Source: Dendrophyllia cribrosa (taxonomy: Eukaryota > Cnidaria > Anthozoa > Scleractinia > Dendrophylliidae). From it: DNA of 64,000 nt. The position numbers and the translations under genes are program-made. The notes below the pieces were generated by a model. It did no database searches, had not been told where the DNA came from, and saw only the letters and a list, made by a program, of their open reading frames with translations. Below, piece by piece: positions 36,737-46,000 of the stretch. Numbering within the stretch: position 1 is the stretch's first letter; each line of letters begins with the position of its first letter. The stretch spans positions 6,530,058 to 6,594,057 of the forward strand of contig JAJLRJ010000007.1 in the NCBI GenBank assembly GCA_024195265.1, read 5' to 3'.

Positions 36737-39700
36737 GTAAGATAATGCTTGTTCATGGAGGTGCATTTTCTAATAAAATATCATTATAATGCCCCATCCA
36801 CATGTACATTATACACCTCTAGTCAGGCCCTCTACATACAAAATGTCTTCAAACAATAAAAAATATGCTAACAGTGATGATTTACAAACATTTTCCAAAG
36901 TGAAAATTTTTGAAAATGGGGGTTTATTTTCAATTGTTATTTTCATATGGAGGGCCTTTCATGCACACATAAACTAACACAAATGGAGGTTTCAAGAAAA
37001 ATAACTTACATGTAACAACATAGAAGTGTCATTGTAAATCAACATTTCTATTTGTTCAGTTGCATGTGGACAGCAAAACCAAATTACAGAAATGATTTTG
37101 AAATCTCAAAACTCTGTTTTCAGGTAAAGAGAAACTTAAACATAGACAGTCAATCTGGGGGGGGGGGGGTACTACTAAGGGTTTTTGAATTGAAAATGAC
37201 CACTGTCAGAGCTATTCTGGTACGTTGTAGGGTGTTATGCTAGAAACATATTCTGACAAGAACAACTTTTCATAAAGAATTGGTACCTCGTTGGGGTAAA
37301 AATTAATTTTACAATAACTGAAGTTATTCTTGCATGCTGATTGGTCAATTTTTATCATCAATAAGAGTACAGACACATAAAATTTTAATTTATGCAACAT
37401 GTCATCCTGTTAATTTTTTGGCCAATGAAATTTCTTTATTGTGTCAGTTAGCCAACGAGAAAGCGAGAAATACTTATTGACAATGATTGCGTCAATTTGA
37501 ATAAAACTCTGCAATTTGTCATGTTTACCTTGCGTTCACTCTTCATTTCATCCAGTTTTTTATGATGTTGGCATTTTTGTTATTGTAAAAAACAAATTGA
37601 CGTCAGTTTTTTATGCGTCTGTCCTCTTATTGATGATAAAATTCATCATAACATTGTCAAAGGCTCGTGGATCCACAGCACTTTGTCAATGTTATGACAA
37701 ATTTTATCATCAATAAGAGGACAGACGCATAAAAAAACTGACGTCAATTTGTTAAAAGTTTAATTCCAACAATCACCTGTCAATTTTATATCGGAGTCCC
37801 CCCACCTCCCCCAGGCAGTCAATGTGGATTAGGCCACTTTTCAAATGCCACTTTTCAATTTTCCTGGTGAAAAATCGCCATCTTTCCTTTCCTTTTGTTT
37901 TAGTATGTTGTTCTCTGAATTGCTTTGATTAGGAAAAGGAGCAGGCAGAGAAGAGGAAAGCAGCTGCTGCCTCTGTTCCTGGAAGAATGAGGACAGGGTC
38001 AACTGGTGAAGAAGATGAGTATGTAGTGGAACAGGTAGGGTGGCATCCATCTATCAGTAAGTAATTTGTTGCTCAGTACAGTCAACTCTCTCTTAACAGA
38101 CACCTCTGAAATATTTCTTGTTTATGACGTCGCGTTAGTGAGTTATAGAACTCAGATTTGAATTTACTAAATGCTAATTAGATGACGTCAAATGCAGACT
38201 CGATTATTATACAACTATTTGTTTCCACCTCCAAGTAATATTTTTTTTACAAATCATTTGACTATAAACAGTTTTTTTAGTATTTCTTAAATTGATTATC
38301 CTTAAGCTGTGAACTGCGTATTGTAAATTGAAGCAGAAATAATGGTAAAGTCTGCATTTGACGTCATCTAATTAGCATTTTGTAAATTCAAATCTCTATA
38401 ACTCACTAACGCAACGGTAAAAACAAGAAATATTCCACTATTCGACTTTTCAACGTACATTGAGTTGATTAGAAGAAAGAAAAATTAGGGTTTAGGTGCA
38501 CTTTAAAGTAAACAACTTTACACAGGCTTAAAACAGACGTGTATTCATTATGTATAGGCTCAGCTTTATATTCTCAGAATTACTGGTGTCATGTTAGCTC
38601 GACTCTCTATAAGCCAGTCACCTCTCTAAGACAAACAGTTAGGGCTGGACCCAACGCTGTCCATCTTAGAGAGAGATGCAGAATAAACTACAAAAGCTAC
38701 AAAACAGAGCAGCCCGTGTTTTGACCTATTCAGACTATGACGTAGATGCTGGTAATCTATTAGAACTCCTAGGATGGAAAAATCTTGCTTGCCAGCAACA
38801 AATTCAAAGAGCTACGATGGTTTATAGGTCTCTACACGGGTTGGCTCCAAACTATCTAAGTTCTAAATTTGAGAAGCGAGAAATTAGTTACAACCTAAGG
38901 GACTCTGAGGATAAACTTAATGTTCCATTGCCGCACACAAACTATTATAAAAATAGTTTCAGTTATAGTGGCGCCATGCTCTGGAACAGCCTTTCTCATA
39001 ATGTAAGGAAAGCTGAGTCCCTTGGGCAATTTAAACGACTTCTCAAAGAGGAACTATAAGGCACGGCATTCGTGGAAAGCAGCTTTTTATTATTTATTAA
39101 ATTCTTCATATATAGATATTTTTTAATATTAGTTTATTGCTTTGTGTTAGTATTATAATGATTTTTAGCTGACGAATTTTTACCGTGTTTAAATAAAGAT
39201 TATCTATCTATCTATCTATCTAGTTGACTGTAATTGTCTTCTAATGTGTTGCCTTTCTTTATTATAGAAACGTCTGAAGTCACTGCTGAAAGGAATGTCT
39301 GTCTTTGAAGGAAAAGAGGTAGGAATTCAGTTTAAGTGGTCAGAAAAGTTATTCTCACATGTGTCCATATTTATTCTAATAAATAGCCTGGGCAATAAAT
39401 TTTCGCATTTTCAGGGCGGTAGGGAGGGGGGTAGGGGGGGCATTTATAAGAGGGGGGGGGCATTTTTTTACGAAAGGCATTTATTTCATTTCTCTGCAAA
39501 GACTTCTGGTTGGAACACAACTTACTACATCTAGCCGATCTGATTTAACATAAACTAGTATAGTTTTCTTTGTATTTTTCAAGCAGGATTTGGGGTGGGG
39601 GGGGGGGGGGGGGACATTTTATTAGAGAGGGGCATTTATTGAATTTTCTTGTTTTTCCGGGTGTTTGTTAAAGAGGGGCATCTATTAGAGACAGGGCATT

Positions 39701-42700
39701 TATTATTTATTTATTACAATTCATGGCAACTAACAATAAAATTAAAAAAAGAAAAAGAAAATAAAAATAATTATAATAATAATAAAAAAATAAGAAAGGC
39801 CATTGGAGTTGCACAAAAGAGCCAGAGACCCCATACAAGGCGCAACGCCATAAATACTATTTACATAAAAATATTATATTAACATAGACATTATATTCTA
39901 TATACAATTAAAATGCAAAACAGTCAGGCGCAGTTCGACAAATCATCTAGACCCGGCAATTCCATCAACAGACTAAAGATCACCAAGCCGGCCTTGATAC
40001 CCCGCAACACCACACCTAAATGAGTGTAAGTCATGACTAAAGCGAACTTCACGCGGTAGACAGTTCCAGCTACCCACAATTCTGTTAAGGCATGAATTTT
40101 TAAAGCTGGTGGTCCTATCAAAGTTTTTCTTTAGTTTCAAGCAGTATAGAATATAGAATATAGTAATAAAAGTATCTGATTTTCCAGGGTGCACTTTCAT
40201 CAAGTACTGTCGGCTCCATTGTGGGACTGCAGTCAGAGGAGATCTCACAGATTGCCTCTGAGTATGCTGAAAGGGTATGTGTGTGTATGTGTAATGTAAC
40301 ATACTGTAACACAAGAACACCTGGAATAGTGGGCTCAATCAAGTGGATTATGGATTTTCACAGTCCATTGGACCCATCTGTGCTCAATCAACACCTTGTC
40401 TCAGTTCAGATGTCTTATACAGGACTGTAGGACGTCATGCATACCAATATTTCCAACGCTGAAGATGAATATTCACACATTGAGAAAAACAAAAGCAAGA
40501 CTGAGTTCCTGTGCTTACACTTGTGCATAATGTCAGCCTGTTACTAAATTAAATGTTGAAATGTTTGCTTTTTTTACTTCAGTTCCCTCTTGCATTTCTT
40601 GTGTTTGTGCTCAATAATATTGTCTTGCAAGAAAGAGTGAAGGGTATATATATCAGTAAATGTAACATCTCTGTATTTTTTTACAGCAAGCTGAGTTGCA
40701 GGAGAATCTGGAGGCACGAGGGGAGCGGATGGGAGGAGTACAGACGCACAAGAGAATGGTTGCTTCTCTGGAAAAACAAATTGCTGTGCAAGAGAAGAAG
40801 CTGGAACAAGTAAGACCCATGATCTTAGCACAAAAAATGTTTTTGCTGCGTAGCACTCACGTTAAATGATAATAATGAAAATTGTTTGTTACGAGTGCTG
40901 AATAAACTGTTTCAAAAACAGTCAGACGTTTCATGGATAACCCCTTGGCCAGTGTTTATGTTTGGACTTACTGCTTTAAATAAAACTTTTTGGAGAGTTC
41001 ACTGTTAAGCAAAAATGGCAACATTGTCATAACTGAAATGTCTGTTTTTGCAGGTACAAGAAAAGCACAACAAACTACAAGAAACTTTGTCCGAAGCCGA
41101 AGAGCAACTGTCCCAGGTTGGAATATATTATTACTTTTTTAGACACTGCATTTTATGGTTAAGTTCTGCTATTTATTTTTCTAATAAACTTTGTGTTTTT
41201 GTTGTTATTGTTGTTGAATTAAAAAGCCAACTAAAGGTTAATACATTTGCTTCTTTGGTACAGTGCCAAAGCTAGATTTCTTAACTAGAGTTTTGTTTTG
41301 TTTGAAGGCCATTTCTCGTGGAGAGAGGATCAGTGATGAGATGGAGAAGTTTAATGAAATGGAAAGTGGTGAAAATGCCAGGTACTTGAAAACGTTTTTA
41401 CTGCATCATAATTTCTGTAATTTACTTAGTAAAATTTGTTATTTTAAATCGGTACATGTTTTGTTCTTTTCTTCTTCTTATAGCATTCTTCAAAGGCTTC
41501 GTTCCATTGTGGCCATGAATGAAAATCTGAAAAAACAAGAGCAACAGTTCAGGGCACACTGCAAGGTAAACAACAGCACACAGCAGCCTACATACCGCTA
41601 TATCACGTCGCTATTTTAGACAATAGATCGCCTGTGAGCCAACTGTGTTGGAGGAGAAGTGGAAGGGGGTAGGAAGTATCAAGAGAGCGTGGAAGGAACG
41701 TGGACCTCATACATGGTGGCTCATCAAAGTCAGCATTCTTCCCTTTTTGTTCAAAGAAAATCGACTTTGAATGAAAATTAGTCACTGCTCACAGATGCTC
41801 ACAGTCCAGTAACGAAGCACACTCTTATGTTGTCTCCCAGAGTCAATTGTGGAGACATAAAGTGTAGTTCTAACTTTTGAGCCTGTGGACGAAATCCTAT
41901 GGTGTGACCATTTAAATGAAACCTCTTCAGCAGTACTTTTGCATGGTGCCGTTTAGTTTTCAATATTTTACAAAATGAAATTTAGCTAAATTTGGGATTT
42001 TTCTTGAATTTTGATTTTTGGTACTATATATTGGTTGAATTTCATTTCGACGGTAAAAACGCACTACTACACTTTATCTCAAAACTTGTGACTTACCCTC
42101 CCTTCCCTTCTGATCTGTTCCTAAAGTTCCTGAAGGCGAATTTGTTCCCCTGCTCATCTATTACACTTTTTTTATACAGCTACATACACAACTCTAAAAG
42201 TTATGATGCAGGCTCACAGCCTTGTACATCTAAGGCATACCGCTGTTTCTTTTTTTTTTTCAGGAGGAAATGTCTCGCTTGCAAGAGAACCTAGAAAAGC
42301 TTAAGGCTCAAGGGTCTGAAGATGACAGTGAAGAGAAGGTAAATCTATCAAACAATTCAATATGTTATATGTGTTGCGACTTGTTAATTCTAAAGTTAGC
42401 GTTTACGGAGCATAAAGATTCCATCAGTTTGTTTCATAGACTAGATAACTCTTTCACTCCGAGTGTCAGTTATGGAGACATTTAGTGTAGTTCTAACTTT
42501 TGAGTCTGTGGATGGAATCTTATGGTGTGACCATTCAAATGAAACCTCTTCAGCAGTACTTTTGCATGGTACCATTTGTTTTTCAATATTTTACAAAATG
42601 ATTGTTAAGATTTTTCTTAAATTTTGATTTTGGGTTCTCTTGGGTGTTAAAAGGAAAATTAGTAAATTTTGTGTATATTGCGGTAGTGTAGCAGCTCTTA

Positions 42701-43042
42701 GAAGCCTCTATTTTCACTGGCCTTGTAAAACACAGCTGCTATTGTTTTTAGGGTTAGGGTCCGTTGTTGGGCGTTATAAAAGTTAGCAGTTTGTTTCACA
42801 GCCTTTAATAATTTCTCTTTTATTTTTGTTTTGTTTGTTTTTTAGGAAAGATTAGAACTGATTGGTAAACAGTATGAGTCGGATAAAGCAAAGTTAGAGA
42901 AAATCAGACTTCTGTTGGTAAGTTTTTAAAATGCTTGTATTGTATGTAAAATACTGTGTGTCCTCGAAAAGGAGCTCGGTACAGGAGAAGAGGGGTGGCT
43001 GGCTGCCCCCCACTCCCTTCCCCCCCCCCCCCCCCCCCCCCC

Positions 43043-43073
<31 letters not shown>

Positions 43074-46000
43074 TACTCGCAGTCTCAATCAATCAATCAA
43101 TCAATCAATCATCTTTATTTAGTCACGGAATCCCATTCATAAAAATGCTCTTCCAGAGAGCCGTGCAAAAATCATGCAATAAAAAAATACAATATTAAAT
43201 AAATATGGTCATTGAAATTATACTAAATTACAAATATGATATAAACGATTTCAGGCTTGCCTGTCCTTTAATAGTATTTGATAGACTATTCCAGAGAACC
43301 GCCCCTCTCTAGTGGAAGCTATTTTTTCCAGCCTCAGTATACAGTCTTGGTACAAATAAATTATGTGTTGAGTCATGGAATCTAATATAAATACGAACCC
43401 CACCCCAATCAAAGCCTCCCGTTTTCATTCGTTGTTTTTCAGGCTCGAAAGAATCGCGAGATTTCCTCGCTTCAGAGAAAGATTGACGAGGTACCATCAC
43501 GCGCGGAGCTCACACAGTACCAGAGGAGATTCTTGGAGCTATATAATCATGGTTTGTACAACTATATCATGCTGTGTTAACATCAGCACCGAAACTTATT
43601 CAGATTCCATGCACCTCTTCAGAACCTCTAATTTCATTGGACCTGGGTATCACGCACATGTATTGTTTTCAGCTCTAGGGTCTATTGTTCTGTTGTTTTT
43701 TCTATTCTTTTCTCAGCCTGTGAGGCGTTCCGCGATGTACATGCCGCCTCAACTTGTTTAGAGTAAACATCTTTCAGTGAAACATGTTGGTCCGGCTGGG
43801 ATTCGGGATTCGAACACGCGACCACCCGCTCTGTAAACTGGCCTGCAACCAACTTATGTTGTGGTCACACTAGGGCGAAACATGCTTAGAGTAAACATGT
43901 TTCAACGAAACACGTTTCCGTAAACATGTTTACAATTTCATTGTTCACATTTAATTGTTTATATCAAAACACATTTCACGCCTGGTTCTATAATCTATGC
44001 TGTTTTATAAACCAGGCATAAGCTCGCATGAAATCTTTATAATGACACATGAACCGAAAAATAGAGCTCGGACTTTCTGTTACATGTTTTGTGGTTTAAT
44101 CCACTTAAGGCAGTATTTTTGAAAATCTCCGTGTTCGGTGCGTTTTCAAACGTCTTCGAATGTTAACGTGTATGTGGACGGAAGGGCAGGGGTCGAACTT
44201 GATTTTTCAGTCCACTAGCAAAGTTTTGCTAGTAAGATTTTTTCCTACTAGCAAAACTAGTAAGTCCACTAACTATTTTTTTTTTCAGTCATTTTCCCTT
44301 TGATGACTCTGAAAATGTGGTAAAAATACCTAAATAGTATACTGTTAATTGTGTAGTCATCTTTGCCGGCCTTGTCCTGTTGTTGTCGGGGTTGTCGGGC
44401 AAGGCGTTATCATCGTCGGTCACGTTACCGGTAGTCTTACAGGTCGAGGGCCTCTTGAAAAAAGCGGTTATTTTACAACAAAAGTGGCTCACAAGGCGTG
44501 AAATTCATTTTCTTCTGTCGCGTGGCTGATACCAACAAAATGTAAATACGTAGATAAGGTGTGCACAGGTTCTGTGTAAAACCACGCTTATTTTCTCCCG
44601 TAGATGACATTCGATGATGTCTGAATTTTTGCCACAAAATTCTCCAGGAATGTTCACTTTTTCCCTCCAACTTTTATTAGGGAAATGCTTACTCGCAAAA
44701 GTTTGCTAGAGGATATTTTTTAGACTCGCAACTTTCAAAAACCACTCGCATTTTGCGAGTTTGCGAGTGTTAATTTCGAGCCCTGAAGGGTGAATTGTGT
44801 TAAAAATCCCGGTAAAAGTTTGATCACTCATCGGCTGATGAGATCATGTCTTCTAAAAACTTTCGTATTTCATTTGTAGTTGCTGGAACTCACAAAGAAA
44901 CAAAGCAGTTCTTCACTCTATACAATACCTTGGATGACACCAAACTATACTTGGGAAAAGAGGTGAGCTAAACTGCCTAGCTGACCTAGCCTGTTTCTCT
45001 TGATAACCTCGTAGTACAAAAACCCAGAACGTTCTGTTTTAACCCTAAGAATTGGAGGAGCCGCGCCGGCCTTATCGCATGTCTTACATTATGATTTTTT
45101 TTTTTTTGCATAGGTTAACTTATTGAACTCCATCCACGATAACTTTGAACAGTAAGTTGCTTTATTTTAATGTGCGTAATTGTAATGATTTTTGCAGTCG
45201 GATGCGGGAAGTGGAGAGGGAAGGTACACTGCTAGTCGTCCCTTTTTTCTTTTACGCGCGTGATTAGCTTAGCAGGCAGTTTGTATACAGCTGTTTCAAT
45301 TAACGTTGTCGGATGAAAGCTAAAAGCCTACAAGCCAAGACCGCAAGGTAGTGTGGATAGTTGTTAATATCAATTGTGGTGAATTTATGCATATAAATCC
45401 CATACTACCTTGCGGTCTTGGCTTTGAGCTTTTTTCATCCGACAACGTTAATTGAAATAGCTGTATACCTTTGCATAACGTCACAAATATGTCAAAACAA
45501 TGAGTAACTGGATGGCATGGAGAACAGTGGGATTTCGAAAACAATGATTAGACAATGGAAAGTTCCGATCACTGAACCGTGACTGGATGGCACTATTGTT
45601 ATGCATGTCATGTTATGACGTTATGCAAAGGGCCTATTCCATAAAGGTTGCTTTGGCAATTGGTCATTAGTAATTGGGCATTGGCATTTGGGCATACGGA
45701 ACACAATGCAATGTTTTGCTTGAGTGATAGCCTGTTCCAGGCGTTAAGTTTGTGGCGCACGAAAGAAAAATCGGGCGCAAGAGAAAAAACGAGGGGAGGC
45801 AGGGGAGAGAGGCGAAAGAACTCTTCGCCTCTCTCCCAGTTTTCCCTCGCGCCTACCCAAAAGCGCCGCGCGCCGCTTTTCGCTGCTTCCCACAATCCAA
45901 ACGCCTGGAACAGGCTACTTGAGTGACCGCCAAACAATAGCTTCCCAATGCCCAATGACCAAAGCAACCTTTATTGAATTAGGTATATAAGGCGCAATTT

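Larger units (their letters stand above)
38078..39232. mobile_element. Composite: host repeat holding a MITE and a LINE
   Basis: The outer unit starts TACAGTCAACTCTCTCTTAA and ends with its inverse AGTTGACTGTA; further related words (CTTAGAGAGAG, CCTCTCTAAGACA) are inside. It is interrupted by the fold-back MITE 38110-38434 and by LINE copy 2 (38672-39221), so at least three insertion events are stacked in CCDC93 intron 9. Confidence 0.7.

Noticed and set aside
42894..43198. Gly- and Pro-rich frames on both strands near 43.0 kb
   Set aside because: They translate a long poly-C/CA tract.
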